Positions 57,215 through 64,000 of a stretch of 64,000 nt of DNA are shown here, one piece after another. This stretch comes from Duganella sp. 1411 (GTDB taxonomy: Bacteria > Pseudomonadota > Gammaproteobacteria > Burkholderiales > Burkholderiaceae_D), in assembly GCF_017833525.1 (NCBI RefSeq), contig NZ_JAFICD010000002.1, positions 682,001 to 746,000 of the forward strand. Direction: 5' to 3'. Within the stretch, counting starts at the first letter, position 1, and the number at the start of each line of letters is the position of its first letter. The position numbers were made by a program, and so were the translations under genes. The notes under the pieces were generated by a model. It did not search any database. It saw nothing but the letters and a program-made list of their open reading frames with translations, and was not told the origin of the DNA.

Positions 57215-57981
57215 CGCTGGACTCCGTCGCGTTCGAAGATGGTGTGGCTGAAGCGGATATGGCTGCTGTCGATGTGGTTCTGGCGGTAGTATTCGTCCCA
57301 TTTTTCCGGGCTGGAGGTGTGCTCGCCGGTGACCGGGTCGCGCGCCTGCAGGTAGTCGCCGAACTTGAAGTAGATCTTGCGCGTGTCGGGCCGGATGCGC
57401 GTGAGCGGCGTTTTGAGCGTGCCGCCGTTGGCCGTGCGCGCGGTGACCTGCGCCTCGCCGCCGTTGAACACGATATCGAGATCGAAGCTCTCGCCGGAAC
57501 GCACCGTGCCCAGCGCGGTCGTGGCCTCCTTGCCGTCGGTGTCGAGGATGCGCACCAGGATGTCGAACACGCCGTTGCCGGTCTTGCCGTCCAGTCCCTT
57601 GCTGTCGGCGGTGTCCTGCACGTACACCTTGAGTATCGTGTCCAGCCCCTCGACGTGATATTGGGCGATGATGGTCTTGGCGACGTTCGGCAAGGTGGCC
57701 GTAACGCGGGCCGAGAAGTGTTCGCGCGTGTCGGCGGCGCTCAGCCGCGCGCTATCGACGATCTTCAATTCGTTGCGGTAGCCGTGGCCATTGGGCGAGG
57801 CGTATTTCGACTCGAGGGCGCTGAAATTAAGTGTGCCGGCGTACGGCGACGGATAAGGCGTGTTGCCCTCGAGCGCGAACAGGCGCTTCAGCGTGGCTTC
57901 TGGCGTGAACGCTTGCGCGCCGGCCGGCGTCAGCACGGCGGCAAGCAAGGCCAGGGCGGCAAATCGGATGGCGGCGCTCAT
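57211..57981 (-). CDS. Alginate lyase, polysaccharide lyase family 7
   Basis: 256 residues with signal peptide MSAAIRFAALALLAAVLTPAGAQA, so secreted or periplasmic. PL7 marks are all present: RNEL at 69-72 (GYRNELKI), QYH at 107-109 (for QIH/QVH) and YFKFGDY near the end. It should cut alginate by beta-elimination to unsaturated oligosaccharides. QYH is less common than QIH or QVH and may influence M/G preference. Overlaps both neighbours by ATGA. Confidence 0.92.
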   Translation of the reverse strand: MSAAIRFAALALLAAVLTPAGAQAFTPEATLKRLFALEGNTPYPSPYAGTLNFSALESKYASPNGHGYRNELKIVDSARLSAADTREHFSARVTATLPNVAKTIIAQYHVEGLDTILKVYVQDTADSKGLDGKTGNGVFDILVRILDTDGKEATTALGTVRSGESFDLDIVFNGGEAQVTARTANGGTLKTPLTRIRPDTRKIYFKFGDYLQARDPVTGEHTSSPEKWDEYYRQNHIDSSHIRFSHTIFERDGVQR

Positions 57982-58736
57982 TTCAGCATCCCTTCCAGCA
58001 CGGGTTGCATGGCGTCGGCCCATAACTGGTAACCGGCCGGTCCGGGATGCAGCTGGTCGGGCATGATGGCCGCCGGAATGCGTCCGTCCTGGTCGACGAA
58101 CACCGGGTTAATGTTGAGGAAGCGGATCGTCTTGCCATCGTCCAGCCCCGCCAGATCGCGGTTGACGGCGTCGATGGTTTGCATCCGCTTGGCCGCTTCG
58201 GCGACGCTCTTTTCGGTGACCGGCGAGCCGTCGCGCTCGCGCGGGCCGCGCGGGAAGATGCCCAGCACCAGGATCTTCGTGTCCGGCATCCTGGCGCGTA
58301 TCATGCCGACGATCTTGCGGTCGGCGGCGGCGATTTCGTCCGCCGTGTAATCGAGGCTGTTATTGGTGCCCAGCATCAGCACCGTGACCTTGGGCGACAA
58401 GCCATCGAGCTCGCCGTGCTCGATGCGCCAGATGACGTGTTGCGTGCGGTCGCCGCCGATGCCGAAGTTGGCCGGCTGGTGCGCGCCGTAATACTTCTCC
58501 CATATGTGCGGGGCGATGCGCCAGCGCTCGGTGATGGAATCGCCCAGGAACAGCAGGCCGACCGGCCCGCTCTTGCCGCGCGCGAGGATGGCCTCGTGCT
58601 TCTTGAGGAACACGCCGTTGTCCTGTTTCTCCACCGCTTCCGAGGCGCTGGCCTTGGCGCCGGCGGCGTGGGCGCCGACCTGGCCGACCGTCAACAGCGC
58701 GGCCAGCAGCAATCTGAGGTAGATCGATTTTTTCAT
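57978..58736 (-). CDS. Secreted SGNH/GDSL esterase
   Basis: 252 residues; signal peptide MKKSIYLRLLLAALLTVGQVGAHA. Block I GDSI with Ser67, block II GIGGD (92-96), block III GTNNS with Asn125, block V D227-x2-H230 in MPDQLHPG. It is the type often annotated as acetylglucosaminidase-like or acylhydrolase. Inside an alginate operon the natural inference is removal of O-acetyl groups from bacterial acetylated alginate before lyase action. Start follows GGAGA. Confidence 0.85.
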   Translation of the reverse strand: MKKSIYLRLLLAALLTVGQVGAHAAGAKASASEAVEKQDNGVFLKKHEAILARGKSGPVGLLFLGDSITERWRIAPHIWEKYYGAHQPANFGIGGDRTQHVIWRIEHGELDGLSPKVTVLMLGTNNSLDYTADEIAAADRKIVGMIRARMPDTKILVLGIFPRGPRERDGSPVTEKSVAEAAKRMQTIDAVNRDLAGLDDGKTIRFLNINPVFVDQDGRIPAAIMPDQLHPGPAGYQLWADAMQPVLEGMLK

Positions 58737-58751
58737 GAATATGTCTCCGGG

Positions 58752-60023
58752 TTAGTGTTTCGGCTGCACGCGGACCACCGGTCCGCCCAGCCAGATCGCG
58801 ACGAAAACCAGGGGCAGCAACAGCGCGCCCAGGATGAAGAACGGCGTGTAGTTGCCACCGGTCGTCAACACCGGCACCAGCTGCATGCAGATGATCACGC
58901 CCAGCACCGCCGAGGTGCCACTGAGGCCGGCCAGCGAGCCGACCGTCTTGCCCGAGAAGAAATCGCTGGGCAAGGTCTGGATGTTGGTGATGGCGGCCTG
59001 GAAGCCGAACAGGATCACGCCGATCGACAGCACCGCCAGCAGCGGCGTCTCGGCCGCCGCGCTCAACAGCAACGCCGGCGCCATGACCACCAGTCCCAGT
59101 GCGATGACGAACTTGCGTGCGCGGTTGACGCTCCAGCCGCGCGCCAGCAGGTTGCCGCACAGCCAGCCGCCGGACAAGGCGCCCACCGCCGCGCCGACGT
59201 ACGGCACCCAGGCGAACATGCCGATTTCCTTGACGTCGAAGTGGAAGCGCTCGTTCAGGTACAGCGGCAGCCAGCTGACGAACAACCACCACACGGGATC
59301 GATGAAGAAGCGCGCGGCGATCACGCTCCAGCTCTGGCGGTGGCGCAGCAGCTGGCGCAAGGTCGGCACGTAGTCGTCTTGCGCGGCGGCGGCGCCGGGG
59401 CGCTGGCCGGTGAGGATGTACTCGCGTTCCCCGGCGCTGACCCACGGATGGCTGCCGGGGCCGGATTTGTAGACGATCAGCCACGGCACGATCCACAGGA
59501 AACCGAGCGCTCCAATCAGCAGGAAGGTGGTTTTCCACCCGACGTAGGCGTACAGGAAGGCCACCAGCGGCGGCGCGATGACGGAGCCCAGCGAGGCGCC
59601 GGCGCCGAAGATGCCCTGCCCCAGCGCCCGCTCGCGCACCGGGAACCATTCGGCGATGGCCTTGGTGGCGCCGGGCCAGTTGCCCGCCTCGCCCACGCCC
59701 AGCAGCACGCGGAACAAGCCGAACGACATCGCCGAGCGCGCCACGAAATGCAGCGCGATGGCGCCGGACCAGACCACGATCGACAGCAGGAAGCCGATCC
59801 GGGTGCCGAGCGCGTCGAACAGCTTGCCGAACAGCGACTGGCCGACCGCGTAGCCGATCAAGAACACGGTGATGATGTTGGCGTAGTCGCGCTTGTCCAT
59901 GCCCAGTTCGGACGCGATGCCGGGCCACATCACCGCCAGCGCCGAGCGGTCGATGTAGTTGATGATGGTGGCGATGGCCACCAGCGTGATGACCAGCCAG
60001 CGCAAACCTTTGATAGTAGTCAT
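58752..60023 (-). CDS. MFS hexuronate/sugar-acid transporter (ExuT/ACS type)
   Basis: 423 residues, about 12 transmembrane helices, ACS family of anion:cation symporters. It has RWLVITLVAIATIINYIDRSALAVM, IGYAVGQSLFGKLFDALGTR and GVGEAGNWPGATKAIAEWFPVRERALGQGIFGAGAS, which are typical of ExuT. It should import unsaturated uronate, DEH or similar monomers from the periplasm. Ribosome site GGAGA. No start or stop defects. Confidence 0.9.
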   Translation of the reverse strand: MTTIKGLRWLVITLVAIATIINYIDRSALAVMWPGIASELGMDKRDYANIITVFLIGYAVGQSLFGKLFDALGTRIGFLLSIVVWSGAIALHFVARSAMSFGLFRVLLGVGEAGNWPGATKAIAEWFPVRERALGQGIFGAGASLGSVIAPPLVAFLYAYVGWKTTFLLIGALGFLWIVPWLIVYKSGPGSHPWVSAGEREYILTGQRPGAAAAQDDYVPTLRQLLRHRQSWSVIAARFFIDPVWWLFVSWLPLYLNERFHFDVKEIGMFAWVPYVGAAVGALSGGWLCGNLLARGWSVNRARKFVIALGLVVMAPALLLSAAAETPLLAVLSIGVILFGFQAAITNIQTLPSDFFSGKTVGSLAGLSGTSAVLGVIICMQLVPVLTTGGNYTPFFILGALLLPLVFVAIWLGGPVVRVQPKH

Positions 60024-60056
60024 GCGATTGTCTCCATTATTTTTGTACGGGGCGTG

Positions 60057-61001
60057 TCAGGCCGCCGCTAGTTGGGCGCGCGTCGGCAGGCCGTCGCAAT
60101 CGCCGCGACATTGCACCACGCGCGCGCCGATGGCGTTGCCGCGCGCGGCCGCCTCGCGCAGCGGCAATCCGTCCAGCAGCGCGCTGACGACGCCGACCGC
60201 GAAGCCGTCGCCGGCGCCGACCGTGTCGACCACCACGCGCACCGGCCGGCCGGGCACCGTGTCGGCACGACCGTCGGCGTCGGCGGCGTAGGCGCCCTCC
60301 GGTCCGAGCTTGACGACCACCCGGCCGGCGCCCCGTTCGAGGTAGTAGGCGGCGATGTCGGCGGCGCCCTGGCGGCCGGTCAGCAGGCGCCCCTCGGCCA
60401 GGCCGGGCATCACCACGTCGGCCTGGCTGGCCAGCGCGTTGATGGTGGCGACCATCTCCGCCTGCGAACGCCACAGGCGCGGCCGCAGGTTGGGATCGAA
60501 GCAGACCAGGCGCCCGTCGGCGCGCGCCTGGCGTGCCATGGCCTGCACCAGCTCGCGGCAGCCGGGCGACAGCGCCGCCGAAATCCCGGTCAGGTGCAGC
60601 ACGCGCGCGCGCTGGAAGTCGTCGCCCTGCTCCGGCATGTCCTGCGTCGACAAGTGGCTGGCGGCCGACCCGCGCCGGAAGTACTCGACCTGCGGATCGG
60701 CGCCGTCGTCCACCATCTGCTTGAGCATGAAACCGGTCGGATTGTCGTCATCCATGCGCAGATGGCGCAGGTCCAGCCCCTCGGCCTCCATGAAGGCGCG
60801 CAGGTGCCGGCCCAGGCTGTCCTGCCCCAGCCGGCTCACATACCCGACCTTGAAGCCCAGCCGGCTCAATCCCACCGCCACATTCAGCTCGGCGCCGGCG
60901 GTGGCGCGTTCGAACTCGCGCACCAGCTCCAGCGGGCCGGGTTGGCGGGCGATCATCAAGGTCATCGCCTCGCCCACCGTTACGACATCGGGTATTCGCA
61001 T
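60057..61001 (-). CDS. kdgK: 2-dehydro-3-deoxygluconokinase
   Basis: A PfkB-type kinase of 314 residues. GEAMTLMIARQPGPLE near the start, FDPNLRPRLW, and the phosphoryl-transfer motif DTVGAGDGFAVGVV with the catalytic Asp. It phosphorylates KDG to KDPG in the alginate/pectin route. It follows the heparinase-like lyase by 12 bases. The transport and lyase neighbours fit this assignment. Confidence 0.93.
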   Translation of the reverse strand: MRIPDVVTVGEAMTLMIARQPGPLELVREFERATAGAELNVAVGLSRLGFKVGYVSRLGQDSLGRHLRAFMEAEGLDLRHLRMDDDNPTGFMLKQMVDDGADPQVEYFRRGSAASHLSTQDMPEQGDDFQRARVLHLTGISAALSPGCRELVQAMARQARADGRLVCFDPNLRPRLWRSQAEMVATINALASQADVVMPGLAEGRLLTGRQGAADIAAYYLERGAGRVVVKLGPEGAYAADADGRADTVPGRPVRVVVDTVGAGDGFAVGVVSALLDGLPLREAAARGNAIGARVVQCRGDCDGLPTRAQLAAA

Positions 61002-61013
61002 GCGCGGTCCTCC

Positions 61014-63008
61014 TTAAAATGTCAGCGTGGTGGTCAGGGTGGCGTCCCTGGCGGCCGGCAGCGACAGCTTCAGCACGGTGCCGCGCTCCTCCCTCGGCCC
61101 CTTGTCGACATTGCCCGGCGGGCCGGCCGCCACCAGCACGCCCGGCGCGATCGCGGCGCTTGCGTTGGTCGTCGCCACGGCCACCCTCAGCGACTTGGGC
61201 TTTGCCGCCACGACGAAGCCGTGCGCGCCGGTCCTGGTGATATCGCCGTCGCCGTGCACCAGCGCCGTCAGCACCACCGGCTTATTGGCGCGCAGCGTGT
61301 CGGTCACGGTCCAGACGCCGCCGGCGTAGCTGAAGCGGCGCTCCAGTTTTTCCACGCCGAGTTCCGGCCGGTAGGCGCCGGCCAGTTGGGCGACGATGTC
61401 GGCGCGGCCGCGCTCCAAGGTCGCCTTGGTGATGCGGATCGTGTCGAGCCGCGCGTACGGGTAGCCGCGAAAGGCGTCATGGCCGCCACCCTCGTTGGCC
61501 TGGCCCTGGCCGTCGATCAGCAAGGTGTTACTCAGGTCGCTCTTGGGCACGCCCGCGTAACCCATCGGGCCGGTCAGATAGGTGCCGCCGCCGTACAGGA
61601 TGAAACTGCCGGCGTCCGGATGGGCGTGGCCCATCTCCAGGTGCCAGTCCGGCAACCGGTCGAGGATGGCGGCGACGTGGTGGCCCTCCGGCGGCCCGGC
61701 GCGGAAGGCGAAGGCGGTGGCCTTGGGCGTCCAGTCGCTGCGCCAGTACACCGTGCCCAGGTCGTCGAAGTGATGATGCGGCGCCAGCGCCGACATCGGC
61801 GTCGACTTGATCGCCGGATCGCGCCACAGCAAGGTCCAGAAATCCTCGGCGCAGACGTGGCCCAGCGATGCCATCCAGTCGGCCACGCCCTGCGCGTCCG
61901 CATTGTTGAAGCGCGCGGCCAGCCGGTACAGCAGGTTGTAGTTGGAATGGAGCTTGCCGCCGGGGTGAGTGCGGGCCGGCTCCTCGCCCACGCGCGAGCG
62001 GGTGATGGCGCCTTCGAAGGCGTCGCCGAAGTCGTAGATGTCCTGGCCGTTGGGCGTGATCGAATGGGCGATGTACAGGTGCGCCTTGCTTAGCGCCGGC
62101 GTGTCGTACATGTCGTCGCCGGCGGCGTGGGCGAAGGCGTCGAGCGCGTGGATAATCCACGGCATCGAGAAGATCCAGTATTCCACGCCCTCGTAAAAAT
62201 AGCCGTCCGGCGACGCCACTTCCAGCACGCGGGTAAAAATGGCGCGCGCCAGCGCCGCCCAGTTGGCCGCCTCCGGCGTGTCGTCCCATACCGCGTAGGC
62301 GGCCACCGCCAGCCCGGCGATCGGAATGAAGCAGTGGTTCTGGCTGTACGAATACGATTTGCCGGGCTTGGGCATGAAGTGGTTGGCGAGGATGGCCGCC
62401 TGGCGTATCAGTTTGTCGCGATAGCGTTTGCGCTCGTCGTCCGTCAGCGCGTCGTACAGCAGATCGTAGCCGGCGCCCAGGCCGTACAGCAGGTGGCCGG
62501 CGGCGAGGTCGATGTCCGGTTTGCTGTAGGTGTAGCCCCACACCTCGTAGCTGACCGCCGCGTCCATGTAGCGCTTGGCCGCCTCCAGGTATTGGGCGTC
62601 GCCCTCGATCTGGTAGGCCAGCGCGGCGCCGACGATGCCGATGGCGGTGTTGTTCTGCGCGCGGCGTTTTTGCGCGGGCGCGGCGGCCGGCGCGGTGCGC
62701 AGCGCGGTCAGGCCGGCCAGCGCCTGCCGCCACGCCGCCCGCCCTTCCCCTTGCGCGCGCTGGCGCAACGCCGCCAGGCCGGCCTTGGTGGTGTAGACGC
62801 GCGGATGGACGCCGCGCAGTTCGGGGCGCAGCGCCGCCGGCTGCGCCTTCATCAGCGTTGCGAGCGGATGCGGACCGGCGCCCGCCTTACCCTGCATGGT
62901 GCCCAGCGATTCGAGCGCGTCCTGCGCCAGCGCGTCCGTCAACGAAAACGCGGGCAAGGAGAGGGCCGCGGTGCCGAGGAAACGGCGCCGTGAGAAGGTG
63001 TCATTCAT
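61014..63008 (-). CDS. Heparinase II/III-fold lyase, probable exo-oligoalginate lyase
   Basis: 664 residues. Start at 63008 gives a Tat-type signal (SRRRFLGTAALSLPAFS). An alpha/alpha toroid N-part (about 55-350; SYSQNHCFIPIAGL, EGVEYWIFSMPWIIHALD) is followed by the heparinase II/III beta-sandwich (HFDDLGTVYWRSDW, MGHAHPDAGSFILYGGGTYLTG). Asn-His, Tyr and His expected for beta-elimination are seen. PL15, PL17 or PL39 membership cannot be settled by eye, but the neighbours (PL7, KdgK, DEH reductase) point to oligoalginate as substrate. Confidence 0.85.
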   Translation of the reverse strand: MNDTFSRRRFLGTAALSLPAFSLTDALAQDALESLGTMQGKAGAGPHPLATLMKAQPAALRPELRGVHPRVYTTKAGLAALRQRAQGEGRAAWRQALAGLTALRTAPAAAPAQKRRAQNNTAIGIVGAALAYQIEGDAQYLEAAKRYMDAAVSYEVWGYTYSKPDIDLAAGHLLYGLGAGYDLLYDALTDDERKRYRDKLIRQAAILANHFMPKPGKSYSYSQNHCFIPIAGLAVAAYAVWDDTPEAANWAALARAIFTRVLEVASPDGYFYEGVEYWIFSMPWIIHALDAFAHAAGDDMYDTPALSKAHLYIAHSITPNGQDIYDFGDAFEGAITRSRVGEEPARTHPGGKLHSNYNLLYRLAARFNNADAQGVADWMASLGHVCAEDFWTLLWRDPAIKSTPMSALAPHHHFDDLGTVYWRSDWTPKATAFAFRAGPPEGHHVAAILDRLPDWHLEMGHAHPDAGSFILYGGGTYLTGPMGYAGVPKSDLSNTLLIDGQGQANEGGGHDAFRGYPYARLDTIRITKATLERGRADIVAQLAGAYRPELGVEKLERRFSYAGGVWTVTDTLRANKPVVLTALVHGDGDITRTGAHGFVVAAKPKSLRVAVATTNASAAIAPGVLVAAGPPGNVDKGPREERGTVLKLSLPAARDATLTTTLTF

Positions 63009-63027
63009 CGATTGCTCCGAAGGGAAA

Positions 63028-63783
63028 TCAGTAGAGGCCGAGGCCACCGTTGACCTGGACGATCTCGCCGGCCAGGAAGGCGGCGCGCTCGGACGCCAGG
63101 AACACCACGACGTTGGCCACGTCCTCGGGCGCGCCTTCGCGCCGGGCCGGCGTGCGCTCGGCGATGGCCTGGCGGTTGGCCGGCGTGTTGAAGGTGTCGT
63201 GGAAGCGCGTGGCGATCAGCCCCGGCGCGACGCCGTTGACGCGCACGCCCGACGGGCCGACCTCCTTGGCCAGCGCGCGGGTGAAGGTGGCGACGGCCGC
63301 CTTGGAGGCGGCGTAGTGCGCCGAGCCGGGGCCGCCGCCGTCGAACGCGGCCAGCGACGACATGGTGATGATGGCACCGCGCCCGCGCGGCTCCATGCGC
63401 TTGAGCGCCGCCTGGCAGATCAGGAAGGTGCTGGTCAGGTTCAGGTTCATGGCCTCGTTCCACAGCGACAGCGGCATCTCGGCCACGCGGCAGCGCTGGA
63501 TCAAGCCGCCGATGTTGGCGAACAGGATGTCGATCTCGCCAATGGCGCCCTCCGCTTCGGCGAACACCCGCTCGGCGACGGCGCCGTCGGTCAGGTCGGC
63601 CTTGATCGCCTGCGCCTGGCGGCCGAGGGCGCGGATTTGCGCCACCACTTGCTGTGCTTCGTCGGCGCTGCTCCAATAGGTCAGCACGACGTCGGCGCCG
63701 GCCTGCGCCAGCGCCAGCGAGCTGGCTTTACCAATGCCCGAGGCGCCGCCCATGACGAGGGCGCGTTTTCCGATAAGTTCCAT
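63028..63783 (-). CDS. Short-chain dehydrogenase, probable DEH reductase
   Basis: 251 residues, classical SDR: GGASGIG (12-18), FANIGG in place of NNAG (89-93), Ser142 or Ser143, Tyr157 and Lys161. In alginate operons such enzymes reduce 4-deoxy-L-erythro-5-hexoseulose uronate to KDG with NAD(P)H; this is inference from position between the lyase and regulator. ATG at 63783, weak AGAAAG upstream. Other uronate or sugar substrates are possible. Confidence 0.85.
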   Translation of the reverse strand: MELIGKRALVMGGASGIGKASSLALAQAGADVVLTYWSSADEAQQVVAQIRALGRQAQAIKADLTDGAVAERVFAEAEGAIGEIDILFANIGGLIQRCRVAEMPLSLWNEAMNLNLTSTFLICQAALKRMEPRGRGAIITMSSLAAFDGGGPGSAHYAASKAAVATFTRALAKEVGPSGVRVNGVAPGLIATRFHDTFNTPANRQAIAERTPARREGAPEDVANVVVFLASERAAFLAGEIVQVNGGLGLY

Positions 63784-63819
63784 GGCGATGTTCTTTCTAG
63801 TGGGTGGTTGGGTGGTGGA

Positions 63820-64000
63820 TTACGTCGGTGGCGCCGCCGTCGACGCCCGCACGATCAGCTCCGGCGCGAACAGTTCGCCGCCGGCGCTGGCCGCGCCCGG
63901 CGCCAGGATGCGCTGGACGGCGGCGTCGGCCATCGCCTGGATCGGCTGGCGCAACGTCGTCAGCGGCGGGTCGTTGGCGGCGGAGAAGAAGATATCGTCG
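63820..64000 (-). CDS. LacI family regulator, C-terminal end only
   Basis: The last 60 codons of a gene running off the right edge, ending at a TAA at 63820-63822. The sequence LTTLRQPIQAMADAAVQRIL and the ELIVRAST end match the LacI/GalR ligand-binding domain. It lies just upstream of the alginate operon on the same strand and likely controls it. Confidence 0.75.
   Translation of the reverse strand, partial: DDIFFSAANDPPLTTLRQPIQAMADAAVQRILAPGAASAGGELFAPELIVRASTAAPPT

Noticed and set aside
58047-60071. 674-codon plus-strand frame across the esterase and MFS genes
   Set aside because: Spans two real minus-strand genes, low complexity (His, Gln, Arg), no motif.

Overview
The window is a high-GC chromosomal segment of a free-living Gram-negative betaproteobacterium. 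An Oxalobacteraceae member (Massilia, Duganella or Janthinobacterium type) is the best fit. The case rests on carAB, the pst-pho/ppk block, radA-alr-lplT, a phasin, MipA/OmpV and TonB outer-membrane proteins, and dense palindromic repeats. No rRNA, tRNA, CRISPR array, prophage or insertion sequence was seen. Genus and species are inference.

Layout. 1-3.2 kb: carA-carB (carB runs off the left edge) behind a sigma70 promoter and a long leader. 3.2-13.7 kb: GlcG-like protein, patatin lipoprotein, GH2 glycosidase, alpha/beta hydrolase, M24 peptidase, phasin, GST, MipA/OmpV and CPBP protease. 13.7-20.7 kb: three HutC-type operator-like sites, then a TonB receptor, a HutXWV-type ABC importer and a histidine-ammonia-lyase-like protein that lacks the Ala-Ser-Gly triad needed to form the MIO cofactor. 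20.7-24.1 kb: host-attachment-like protein, DUF1232, a 98-residue unknown and a large AI-2E-family transporter. 24.2-28.4 kb: a LysR regulator divergent from hmgA-fahA-maiA, which is homogentisate breakdown. 28.4-38.1 kb: pstSCAB-phoU-phoB-phoR on the minus strand, divergent from ppk1-sixA. Both directions carry a Pho box with a -10 hexamer exactly 10 nt downstream.

38.1-44.2 kb: a 38-residue microprotein, a lone PotF-type binding protein, a lone fliD, and a divergent pair of a CoA-transferase with its halves in reversed order and a citrate-synthase-like protein with an N-terminal DNA-binding domain. 44.2-48.5 kb: PilZ, radA, alr, lplT. 48.6-52 kb: a TetX-like monooxygenase and TetR regulator around a near-perfect palindrome, then a vanadium haloperoxidase homologue. 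52.1-55.8 kb: tsaB-rimI-UDG-DUF1853 as an overlapping operon, and a thioredoxin-like protein. 56.5-64 kb: an alginate-utilisation operon (LacI regulator, short-chain reductase, heparinase-fold lyase, KDG kinase, hexuronate-type MFS, SGNH esterase, PL7 alginate lyase, RraA-like aldolase).

Three families of palindromic repeats lie between genes: GTAGGGCGGATTA type, GGGGTCAAGTC/GGGTCAGGTCC type, and GGGGTCGTACCC type. One is nested inside another, and one half-element is tandemly duplicated as a 72-bp unit. The best candidates for undescribed biology are the operon with the MIO-less lyase homologue, the HTH-citrate-synthase/CoA-transferase pair, and the RraA-like plus SGNH genes in the alginate operon.
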